DNA of 5,489 nt from Gammaproteobacteria bacterium (GTDB taxonomy: Bacteria > Pseudomonadota > Gammaproteobacteria > Poriferisulfidales > Oxydemutatoraceae): the NCBI GenBank assembly GCA_007570905.1, contig RKSI01000001.1:1-5489 (forward strand). Reading direction: 5' to 3'. The number at the start of each line of letters is the position of its first letter. Position 1 is the stretch's first letter. Shown piece after piece: positions 1 through 5,414 of the stretch. The translations under genes were made by a program, and so were the position numbers. Below the pieces are notes generated by a model. That model was not told the DNA's origin. It searched no databases and saw only the letters and a list, made by a program, of their open reading frames with translations.

Positions 1-221
1 GCGGCGTCATCGCGCTGCACGCCGCCCGCGCCGCCCGCGCCGAGCAGCGTGCAGTCATGCCCTGCGGCGCGGATGAGGGCGGCCAGATGGCCTTCGTGCT
101 CGCGGCACACAAACCGCACTTCGGCGCCGCGCCTGTGCAGAGCGCCGGCCAATGTCAGGCAGCGCATGACATGCCCGCTGCCGATGACAGCCGAGGCGTC
201 GGCGCGAATGACGATGTTCAT
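1..221 (-). CDS. pseG: UDP-sugar hydrolase PseG/SpsG, N-terminal part (runs off left edge)
   Basis: Only the first 73 codons are in the window. The protein starts MNIVIRADAS and carries the GSGHVMRC signature at residues 14-21, typical of PseG/SpsG proteins with a GT-B (MurG-like) fold. His17 in this motif sits where PseG enzymes have their catalytic base. In the known pathway PseG is cytoplasmic and removes UDP from UDP-2,4-diacetamido-2,4,6-trideoxy-beta-L-altropyranose, freeing the sugar for condensation with phosphoenolpyruvate. The segment GAEVRFVCREHEGH (residues 32-45) fits the second strand of the Rossmann-like half. The start codon overlaps the stop of the preceding aminotransferase gene as ATGA, and an AGGTG ribosome site lies 5 bases upstream. 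Residues 61-67 (GAGGAGG) are encoded by a 9-base tandem repeat. PseG is preferred over SpsG because PseH- and PseC-like genes are in the same operon, but the sugar stereochemistry cannot be read from this fragment. Confidence 0.88.
   Translation of the reverse strand, partial: MNIVIRADASAVIGSGHVMRCLTLAGALHRRGAEVRFVCREHEGHLAALIRAAGHDCTLLGAGGAGGVQRDDA
21..42. repeat. 9-base GC-rich tandem repeat inside pseG
   Basis: The unit GCCGCCCGC occurs twice in tandem (21-29 and 30-38) with the first four bases of a third copy. On the coding strand it encodes Gly-Ala-Gly twice in a glycine-rich loop. The unit is a multiple of three, so slippage would change loop length without breaking the reading frame. 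Confidence 0.6.
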
Positions 222-1522
222 TGCCGCACCTGAAACAGCGGTTTGAGTGGTTCAGCCTCCAGTATTTCGTGCAGGCGCCTGTCGCGGACGGCATCGCGTA
301 TCAGTGGCAGTATTTCATCGTACGCATTCAGCAGTTTCATTATGTCGTCGTCACTGTGTGCGTAGCTGAGATTGTGCACGCCGAGTGTCAGGATGCCGCG
401 GGCGCAGGTTTCCTGCATGAACAAAGTGCGGATTTCCCAGGCAGTGTAGCCTCCGGCGTCCGTCACATTGAGGCCGGTTTGCGCCGGATAACCGTTGCAC
501 CGGAAAATTTCCCGCACACGATGCTTGTGCAGCAGCGACTCCAGTTCTCCGGCCAGCAATTCACCGCGTTGCCGCAGCATCTCGGGCACCTTGTCGCGGC
601 GGACTGCTTCCAGCACGGCTTTGGATGCGGCCAGCGATATGGTCTCGCCGCCGAAAGTTCCGGAGAAAAATATGTCTTCCATCCACCGCATGATGTCCGC
701 CCGACCGACGACGGCGGAAACAGGAAAGCCGTTGCCCATGCCTTTGCCGACGGTTGCCAGGTCCGGCGTCACACCGAAGAATTCCTGCGCGCCGCCAGCG
801 GCGATGCGAAAGCCGGTGACAATCTCGTCAAACACCAGCAACGCGCCTTGTTCATGGGTCATTTTCCGAACTTCCTCCAGAAAGCCAGCGCGGGGAGGAG
901 TTGAGGACACCGGCTCCAGTATGACCGCCGCAATCCGGTTCGGATGGGATGAAAACACCTGTGCGAGCGAATCCGTGTCGTTGTAGGAGAAGGTGTGCGT
1001 CAATGCGCGCACATCCTGCGGCACGCCGAGGTGGCGCGAGGTTGAGCCGATATACCAGTCATGCCAGCCGTGGTAGCCGCATACCGCGATGTGGTCGCGG
1101 CCCGTAAAGGCCCGCACAAGGCGAATTGCGGCCGCGGTCGCATCGCTTCCGTTCTTGCCGAAACGCACCATCTCGGCGCACGGAATCATGTCCACGAGCA
1201 GTTCGGCGACTCCCATCTCCAGTTTGTGCGGCAGCGTGAAAGTGACGCCGTTTTGCAGTTGCCGGTGCACCGCCTCGGTCACTTCCGCGACATTGTAGCC
1301 GAGCAGAATCGCCCCCAGGCCGCTGACAAAATCAATGTATTCGTTGCCGTCCACATCCCACAACCGGCTGCCGGCGGCCCGTTCGACGAACAGGGGCGAG
1401 GCGCCTTCGGGGTAAAAGACCTTGCTTTTGCTGAAAGTTTGCGAAGCGAGGGGGATCGTTTCCAGGGCGCGCCGCAAAAGAAGCGCGGACTGGCGGTAGC
1501 GTTTTTTCAGCGGCGTGTTCAT
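218..1522 (-). CDS. Class III PLP-dependent aminotransferase, glutamate-1-semialdehyde aminomutase-like
   Basis: A 434-residue fold-type I, class III aminotransferase, about the length of HemL. An N-terminal helix and the strand LWDVDGNEYIDFVSGLGAIL (residues 54-73) are followed by the cofactor phosphate loop GKNGSDATAAAIRLVR (122-137), the stacking segment GYHGWHDW (149-156), the pyridine-nitrogen Asp232 in VFDEIVTGFR (230-239), the Schiff-base Lys260 in TVGKGMGNGFP (257-267), and Thr289 in FSGTFGGET (286-294). All catalytic PLP residues appear present. HemL proteins normally read SGTEA where this has KNGSDA, and the region after the lysine also differs, so tetrapyrrole synthesis is unlikely. 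Its place between a cytidylyltransferase and PseG, with ATGA overlaps on both sides, argues for a role in sugar or sugar-substituent synthesis. The substrate is unknown: it could transaminate or shift an amino group on a small aldehyde or keto compound. No clear ribosome site precedes the ATG, so translation probably depends on coupling to the upstream gene. Confidence 0.9.
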   Translation of the reverse strand: MNTPLKKRYRQSALLLRRALETIPLASQTFSKSKVFYPEGASPLFVERAAGSRLWDVDGNEYIDFVSGLGAILLGYNVAEVTEAVHRQLQNGVTFTLPHKLEMGVAELLVDMIPCAEMVRFGKNGSDATAAAIRLVRAFTGRDHIAVCGYHGWHDWYIGSTSRHLGVPQDVRALTHTFSYNDTDSLAQVFSSHPNRIAAVILEPVSSTPPRAGFLEEVRKMTHEQGALLVFDEIVTGFRIAAGGAQEFFGVTPDLATVGKGMGNGFPVSAVVGRADIMRWMEDIFFSGTFGGETISLAASKAVLEAVRRDKVPEMLRQRGELLAGELESLLHKHRVREIFRCNGYPAQTGLNVTDAGGYTAWEIRTLFMQETCARGILTLGVHNLSYAHSDDDIMKLLNAYDEILPLIRDAVRDRRLHEILEAEPLKPLFQVRQ

Positions 1523-2229
1523 TGGTTTATGGCGGCCAGTTCCGGGTGTTGTGAGAGCAGTTGCAGGATATCTTGCATGCCGAACTGCGGATTGTCGGGG
1601 TACAGCGCTTCATAGACCTTGGTGATGAACGAAAAATCTTCGGGCGTGTCCACAGTCCAGCGCTGGCGGGAGTAATCGCCGGGAGCGGCCAAACGCCCGA
1701 GGCGGAACCTCCCGGGATGCCGTCTGATAAAAGGGGTGACATGTTCCCGCTCTTCCGGCGCGCGGGCCTCGCGCCATGCCGTCTCCAGGACTTCACGCCG
1801 CATCACCTCGACATCAAGGCCGTTGGGCCAGCCGGAATCTATGCTGGCGCAGGTGTAGTCGTTTTTTTGCTCCAGGTGCAATGCGATTGCCGTATCCATG
1901 ACCTGCGGCTCCGCCACCGGACAATCGGCGGTCATGCGGACAATATGCCTCGCCCCGTATTGCGCCGCCGCCCTATGGTAACGGTCCAGCACGTCCTCCA
2001 GGCTGCCGCGGAAGCATCCGGTGTCCAGCGAAGAGCACAATCGCGCGATTTCATCGTCCGAAGGCCGGTCACTGGTGGCCACAATCAGCGCGTCGCTGCG
2101 CCCGGCGCGGCGCATGCGCTCCAGTTGCAGTTCCAGCATCGGCTTGCCGAGGATTTCCTTCAACACTTTGCCCGGCAGGCGGGTGGAAGTGGTGCGCGCC
2201 TGCAGAATGGTCAAGATATTGACGGCCAT
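1519..2229 (-). CDS. spsF: SpsF-type cytidylyltransferase (CMP-KDO synthetase-like)
   Basis: A 236-residue protein of the SpsF family, a branch of the nucleotidyltransferases related to KdsB and NeuA that transfer CMP from CTP to a sugar or acid. The CTP-binding signature QARTTSTRLPGKVL is at residues 10-23 (the family usually reads QARMGSTRLPGK). Other family marks are FRGSLEDVLDRYHRAA (73-88), RMTADCP (98-104) with a metal-binding Asp102, NGLDVEV (136-142), EREHVTPFIR (160-169) and WTVDTPED (191-198) with a second acidic metal site. It starts inside the end of the aldo/keto reductase gene (19-base overlap) and its stop overlaps the next start as ATGA. This is not the PseF/NeuA type that normally activates pseudaminic acid, so it may be a substitute for PseF or may activate another compound used by the adjacent aminotransferase. 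Family assignment is firm and substrate unknown. A run of seven A residues codes for residues 121-123. Confidence 0.9.
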   Translation of the reverse strand: MAVNILTILQARTTSTRLPGKVLKEILGKPMLELQLERMRRAGRSDALIVATSDRPSDDEIARLCSSLDTGCFRGSLEDVLDRYHRAAAQYGARHIVRMTADCPVAEPQVMDTAIALHLEQKNDYTCASIDSGWPNGLDVEVMRREVLETAWREARAPEEREHVTPFIRRHPGRFRLGRLAAPGDYSRQRWTVDTPEDFSFITKVYEALYPDNPQFGMQDILQLLSQHPELAAINQ

Positions 2230-3113
2230 CGGGACGGATTCAGGATGTTTTCATTCTCATAGCGTACTGAAAGCGCCGTTTGAAAAACGGCGGAGTCCGC
2301 TTGTTTTCCGAGTGTTTCCAGATGGGCGCCTAGTTGGGCTTTGCTATCAACGCCGATAATCACCTTGCTGATTTCCGGCAGGCTGGTCAGCCACAGCAGG
2401 GAGAGTTCGGCTAGAGTCAGGCCCGCCTTTGCCGCTATGGATTTAAGTTTGTTCAGGGGCGCCACCGCGTCAGAGAAGCGTCTTTGCAGGGCGGTATCCG
2501 GCAAATAAAAAAGCCCCTGCAAAAAGGCCGAGCGAATGTGTATTTCAACGCCCAGGTCGCGCAGCCTTGCGAGCAGTCCGCGCCGGTGCAGGCGGGTGTC
2601 GAGAATGTTCATCGGCAACTGGACGACATCGGTTCCGGGTACGGCCCGTGTGACCCGGTTGATTTCATCCTCGTTGTAGAGAGAAACACCGGTCTTTCTG
2701 ATAATTTGCCTGTCTTTTGCATCGGCAATCCCTTTCTGAAACCACCCGTCCAGATAGAGTTTTGCCGAATGAGCCAGCAGCGTGGACGGGCGCCGGGTAA
2801 GTTTTTCGGCGGAATCATCGATTTGAGCGGCGATGTCTTTCTCTGCGCTGCTGATTTTTGTGATGATGTCCCATGAGCTTTCAGGGCGTTTTTTCAGGTA
2901 GTTTCCGATGACTTCCTCGCTGTTGCCGTATGTTTTGGCCGTGTCCATGGCGGCAATGCCGTTTGCGTTAGCCAGATCAAGGATGGCTGCGACCTCATTT
3001 CCGCGCACCTTGCCGCTTGCGCTGGCAATTCCGTAGCGCATGCCGAATTGGGCACTGCCGATAACCAGTTTTTCGCTTCTCGCGGTATTTTTGTATGCAC
3101 CTTTCATTGCCAT
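2211..3113 (-). CDS. Aldo/keto reductase, glycan-locus type
   Basis: With the chosen start the protein has 300 residues, the usual size for a TIM-barrel NAD(P)H-dependent aldo/keto reductase. It opens with LVIGSAQFGMRYGIA (residues 16-30). The catalytic tetrad is complete: Asp57 and Tyr62 in MDTAKTYGNSEE (56-67), Lys86 in IITKISS (83-89) and His115 in LLAHS (112-116). RSAFLQGLFYLP (194-205) and VIIGVDS (251-257) are typical of the C-terminal cofactor region in this subgroup. The frame is open back to an ATG at 3209, but that start would overlap the glycosyltransferase by 73 bases and add 32 residues unlike the family. ATG 3113 is 23 bases after the glycosyltransferase stop; a second ATG at 3107 has a better-spaced AGAAG site and is also possible. 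The likely reaction is reduction of a sugar or small-molecule carbonyl, or the reverse. It overlaps the cytidylyltransferase by 19 bases, so the two are probably translation-coupled. Confidence 0.87.
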   Translation of the reverse strand: MAMKGAYKNTARSEKLVIGSAQFGMRYGIASASGKVRGNEVAAILDLANANGIAAMDTAKTYGNSEEVIGNYLKKRPESSWDIITKISSAEKDIAAQIDDSAEKLTRRPSTLLAHSAKLYLDGWFQKGIADAKDRQIIRKTGVSLYNEDEINRVTRAVPGTDVVQLPMNILDTRLHRRGLLARLRDLGVEIHIRSAFLQGLFYLPDTALQRRFSDAVAPLNKLKSIAAKAGLTLAELSLLWLTSLPEISKVIIGVDSKAQLGAHLETLGKQADSAVFQTALSVRYENENILNPSRWPSIS

Positions 3114-3136
3114 TTCTTCTGCCAAAGAGCCTTGTA

Positions 3137-4120
3137 TTAGTATCCATGCCTGTCTTTGTGCCAGGCAGGCGGTCGTATCCTGAATAGACAGGCCACATAA
3201 GCGGCACATTTAATGAACATGCGCAACGACTTTGTGAAGTAGTATCTCGAGAAAATACTTGGCAAAAGACACAAGATAGCCTTCAGAAGACATGTGAAGA
3301 AATTGAGTGCATGTGCCAACTGCTTGTGGCGCCTTTTGCCAAAGTAAAATTTCAACCAGTATCTGATATACGTGTTTCTAATGAAATATCTCAAGGTTGT
3401 CCTGCTATCGGGGATGATGTGATAAACCAGGCCATCGCAGGTTCCATAGTTACGTATACATTTGGCCCCGGCTTCCTGGGCGCGAAGAAAAAAATCGGTC
3501 TCCTCCCCCCCTGTAAGATTAAACTTTGGGTCAAAACGCAGATTCAGGTCTTTATAAATTCGCTCAGACAACAAAAAATTATTGCCATTAGGCCTTTTTT
3601 CCACTACTTTCTGTTTCGGCATGTTGGGAATGGCATTGGCATTGCGGATTTTTACCCGCCATCCGAACTTGGGAATATCACGGTTCCACTTCCACTTGGG
3701 CAGGGAGGGCTGGAAATCCGGATAACACATCACTGTGTTTGCTCCGCAAGCGTCTGCGTTATGTTTCTCCAGTGCTGACCAAGTTTCTGTGAGCCAGGTT
3801 TTGCCGATAGTTTGATCATCATCCAGACATGCGAGACAACTGGCGCCATGAGCGATGGCAGCCTCTATAAGGCAATTGAACACATTGGATAAACCGCGTT
3901 CCGGAACAATGGCATATTTAACCGGAAACGGAGCTTGGCGGGCGAAATTCACTACAGTTTCCCGGGCGCCTCCTTTCGCGTCATTGTCTGCCACCATCAA
4001 CAATATTTCTCCGGGCAAATCGGCATGCGCGATAGAGTTCAACAAACCTTCCAGCATGGCGGGGCGCATATAGGTTTTTATGCCCACCAGAATCTTTGTG
4101 TCATGCATGTTTTTCAACAT
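3137..4120 (-). CDS. Family 2 (GT-A) glycosyltransferase
   Basis: A 327-residue GT-A glycosyltransferase with the family 2 order of motifs: ILVGIKTYMRP (residues 10-20) as first strand, VADND (43-47) for nucleotide binding, RGLSNVFN (75-82), the metal-binding acidic cluster CLDDDQT (98-104), and GGEETDFFLRA (204-214) carrying the usual late acidic pair. Hydrophobic stretches at about 272-290 and 301-313, in a Lys/Arg-rich C-terminal third, suggest association with the inner face of the membrane. The frame is open back to 4192, but the ATG at 4120 has an AAGGA site four bases upstream and lies just before the first strand, so it is chosen. The gene is clearly poorer in G+C than its neighbours (49 of 120 by hand count at 3301-3420) and holds several homopolymer runs, including seven G on the coding strand, signs of separate acquisition. 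It probably transfers a sugar to a glycan or glycoprotein; donor and acceptor are unknown. Confidence 0.88.
   Translation of the reverse strand: MLKNMHDTKILVGIKTYMRPAMLEGLLNSIAHADLPGEILLMVADNDAKGGARETVVNFARQAPFPVKYAIVPERGLSNVFNCLIEAAIAHGASCLACLDDDQTIGKTWLTETWSALEKHNADACGANTVMCYPDFQPSLPKWKWNRDIPKFGWRVKIRNANAIPNMPKQKVVEKRPNGNNFLLSERIYKDLNLRFDPKFNLTGGEETDFFLRAQEAGAKCIRNYGTCDGLVYHIIPDSRTTLRYFIRNTYIRYWLKFYFGKRRHKQLAHALNFFTCLLKAILCLLPSIFSRYYFTKSLRMFIKCAAYVACLFRIRPPAWHKDRHGY
3505..3511. repeat. Seven-base C/G homopolymer inside the glycosyltransferase gene
   Basis: Seven C on the plus strand read as seven G in the gene and encode Gly204-Gly205 plus the first base of Glu206, right at the GGEETD motif. 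Gain or loss of one base would truncate the enzyme at this point. A run of seven A on the plus strand follows closely at 3488-3494. Confidence 0.7.
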
Positions 4121-4124
4121 GGTT

Positions 4125-4129
4125 TCCTT
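4125..4129 (-). promoter_or_regulatory. Ribosome binding site that sets the glycosyltransferase start
   Basis: The coding strand reads AAGGA followed by AACC and the ATG at 4120. This is the clearest Shine-Dalgarno match in the 118-base gap (4121-4238) between the small unknown gene and the glycosyltransferase, and it favours this ATG over the one at 4192. Nothing else recognisable was found in that gap. Confidence 0.6.
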
Positions 4130-4238
4130 GCCGGGAAGCGCCCCATGCCTCGACAAGCGGGTCGCCGTCAACCGCAGAGCTGACTCCGCCAACTTTTCAG
4201 GCCGTAACCGCTGTGGATTCGTTCATCGTCCCCGCTCG

Positions 4239-4571
4239 TCACATTAAATGTTTGTCAAAGTATTCAACCGCCAGCTCGGCTTGCCTGACGAATCCGGGAA
4301 TGGCGCCGTTTTCCGCGTCCAGCAAATGTGATTCCAGCGCCTCCTGAATCCGGATGCAGGCGGCCAAATACAACATCGCCTTTTGCTCGGATGATTGAAC
4401 CGTCTCCGGGCTTTGAGTACTTTGCGCGAAAAATTCGCTCAGCGCAACGACAAAATCTTCCGCGCTCCATCCGCCCCCCAGCGCATCTTTTTCCGTGCGA
4501 GAAAGCGGACACCAGAGCGCATCAGGCGAAAGCGCAGGCAGCGCAGCTTCATCCAGGCTGCCGGGGTTCAT
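4239..4571 (-). CDS. Small acidic protein of unknown function
   Basis: I do not recognise this protein. With the start at 4571 it has 110 residues, starts MNPGSLDEAALPALSP and is strongly acidic (17 Asp+Glu against 6 Lys+Arg). It has no signal peptide or membrane segment. The second half, from about residue 62, looks helical and amphipathic (AMLYLAACIRIQEALESHLL, 65-84, and FVRQAELAVEYFDKHL, 94-109), so a small helical binding protein or subunit is plausible. The frame is open to ATGs at 4595 and 4613. ATG 4571 is preferred because a GGTGA lies 10 bases upstream and a possible promoter overlaps the earlier starts. It is followed by a 118-base gap and the glycosyltransferase, and preceded by transposase debris. 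Its high G+C (37 of 60 at 4441-4500) differs from the glycosyltransferase. That it is a real gene is inferred from protein-like composition, same strand and position. Confidence 0.6.
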   Translation of the reverse strand: MNPGSLDEAALPALSPDALWCPLSRTEKDALGGGWSAEDFVVALSEFFAQSTQSPETVQSSEQKAMLYLAACIRIQEALESHLLDAENGAIPGFVRQAELAVEYFDKHLM

Positions 4572-4603
4572 TTGATTAAGGTCACCAGTGAACATTTGTG
4601 CAC

Positions 4604-4612
4604 ATTTTACCA
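4604..4612 (-). promoter_or_regulatory. Possible extended -10 promoter element
   Basis: The minus strand reads TGGTAAAAT, an extended -10 pattern (TGn plus a 5-of-6 match to TATAAT). No good -35 box is seen at the right distance. Transcription would begin near 4597, before the chosen start of the small unknown gene. An imperfect inverted repeat (GTTCAC-TG-GTGACC on the minus strand, 4580-4593) lies just downstream. It could give the small gene and those after it their own transcript, separate from pseH. The match is weak and could be chance. Confidence 0.28.
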
Positions 4613-4660
4613 TATAGCGCCACTTTGTGCGGAAATGCAGATGGCAAGGCTTTGAGGTAA

Positions 4661-4786
4661 CTGGATATCGACCCCACCCTTGCCAAAATGCCGCAGACCA
4701 AGGGCCGCATTGAGAGACTCTTCAAGGCTGTGAATTCAACTCATATGCGCGACTTCGTAACCATGGAAAAGGCGAGATGGCAATGA
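4661..4786 (+). pseudogene. Remnant of a DDE (integrase-type) transposase
   Basis: In one plus-strand frame the gap reads LAKMPQTKGRIERLFKAV (4679-4732) before a stop at 4784-4786. The run PQTKGRIERLF resembles the segment around the third catalytic acid in rve-type transposases, where PQ(A/T)KGR(I/V)ER is a common motif; the Glu codon would be 4712-4714. The frame is closed at 4658-4660, so only about 41 residues remain, with no catalytic aspartates and no convincing terminal repeats. It is opposite in orientation to all the other genes. The rest of the 258-base gap between pseH and the small unknown gene shows no further coding signal. A chance match is possible because the fragment is short. 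Confidence 0.5.
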
Positions 4787-4829
4787 GTCAGCGGTTCCTC
4801 GTACCGCGCTCACATTTGCAGTGCGGCCG

Positions 4830-5399
4830 TCATTTTCCATTTTGATGCAGCTCGAGATATTGATTTTTTGTAATTCCCATTCTGACGGTATCCCTGTATG
4901 AGCCATTGTGAAAAACCTGCTCCTTCAGTTTGCCCTCCACCCTGAAACCGGCTTTTTCGTGCATTTTCACGGACGCGATATTGTCAACCGACGCTCCTGC
5001 GGTGACTTTGTTTAGGTTCAGTATCATGAACGCATAATGCATCGCCAGCCCGGCTATTTCCGCACCGTATCCCTTGCCGCGCGCGGTTTTGTCCCCAATC
5101 ATCAACCCGTACTCGGCTGTTCTGTTAATCCAGTCAATCGGGCCGAGTTTCACATTGCCGATATATCGGACCGGATTCTTCGTCATGACACCGAAAAATG
5201 CATGATTGGGGCATTCATTGACTGATTTGACATATTCAGTCAAGGCGGCCCTGGTGCTGGGAAACTTCCCGGTTTCCAGGTGTTCGATTGTTTCCCTGTC
5301 ATTCACCCATGCAAGGTAGCGGTCGTCTATTTCTTCATCCACGGGGACAAAACAGATATTCCCGCTTTCAAGAAAGGGCTTGAATTCTTCCGGTTTCAT
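4830..5399 (-). CDS. pseH: GNAT N-acetyltransferase, PseH-like
   Basis: A 189-residue single-domain GNAT enzyme of the RimJ/RimL branch, normal length for PseH. The N-terminal part has the substrate-side pattern YLAWVNDRETIEHLETGKFP (residues 28-47). The core shows YIGNVKLGPIDWINRTAEYG (79-98), very like PseH proteins, then the acetyl-CoA pyrophosphate loop GDKTARGKGYGAE (102-114) and the C-terminal NIASVKMHEKAGFRVEG (140-156). PseH transfers acetyl from acetyl-CoA to the 4-amino group of the UDP-linked dideoxy sugar made by PseC, giving the substrate of PseG. The start is fixed by an AGAGG site five bases before the ATG, and the gene begins 15 bases after the stop of the likely pseC, so the two are co-transcribed. 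An acetyltransferase for another amino sugar of the same locus cannot be excluded. Confidence 0.83.
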   Translation of the reverse strand: MKPEEFKPFLESGNICFVPVDEEIDDRYLAWVNDRETIEHLETGKFPSTRAALTEYVKSVNECPNHAFFGVMTKNPVRYIGNVKLGPIDWINRTAEYGLMIGDKTARGKGYGAEIAGLAMHYAFMILNLNKVTAGASVDNIASVKMHEKAGFRVEGKLKEQVFHNGSYRDTVRMGITKNQYLELHQNGK

Positions 5400-5404
5400 G
5401 GTTG

Positions 5405-5409
5405 CCTCT
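5405..5409 (-). promoter_or_regulatory. Ribosome binding site of the pseH-like gene
   Basis: The coding strand reads AGAGG, five bases (CAACC) before the ATG at 5399, within the 15-base space after the upstream stop codon. It supports the chosen start. Confidence 0.6.
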
Positions 5410-5414
5410 TTGTC

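Noticed and set aside
221..904. Long plus-strand frame opposite the aminotransferase gene
   Set aside because: It is the antisense shadow of a strongly recognisable enzyme in high-G+C DNA and shows no protein family features.
1561..2262. Long plus-strand frame opposite the cytidylyltransferase gene
   Set aside because: The opposite strand encodes a clear SpsF-family protein; this frame has low-complexity, shadow-like composition.
3114..3209. N-terminal extension of the aldo/keto reductase from ATG 3209
   Set aside because: It would overlap the glycosyltransferase by 73 bases and add residues foreign to the family; starts at 3113 or 3107 fit family length.
4121..4192. N-terminal extension of the glycosyltransferase from ATG 4192
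   Set aside because: The extra 24 residues do not look like a GT-A start, and a good AAGGA site lies before the ATG at 4120.
4580..4840. Intact insertion sequence with terminal inverted repeats
   Set aside because: CATTTTC/ACATTTG-like strings at the two sides are in direct, not inverted, orientation and part of the right one is coding sequence of the pseH-like gene; only a small internal fragment of a transposase is supported.
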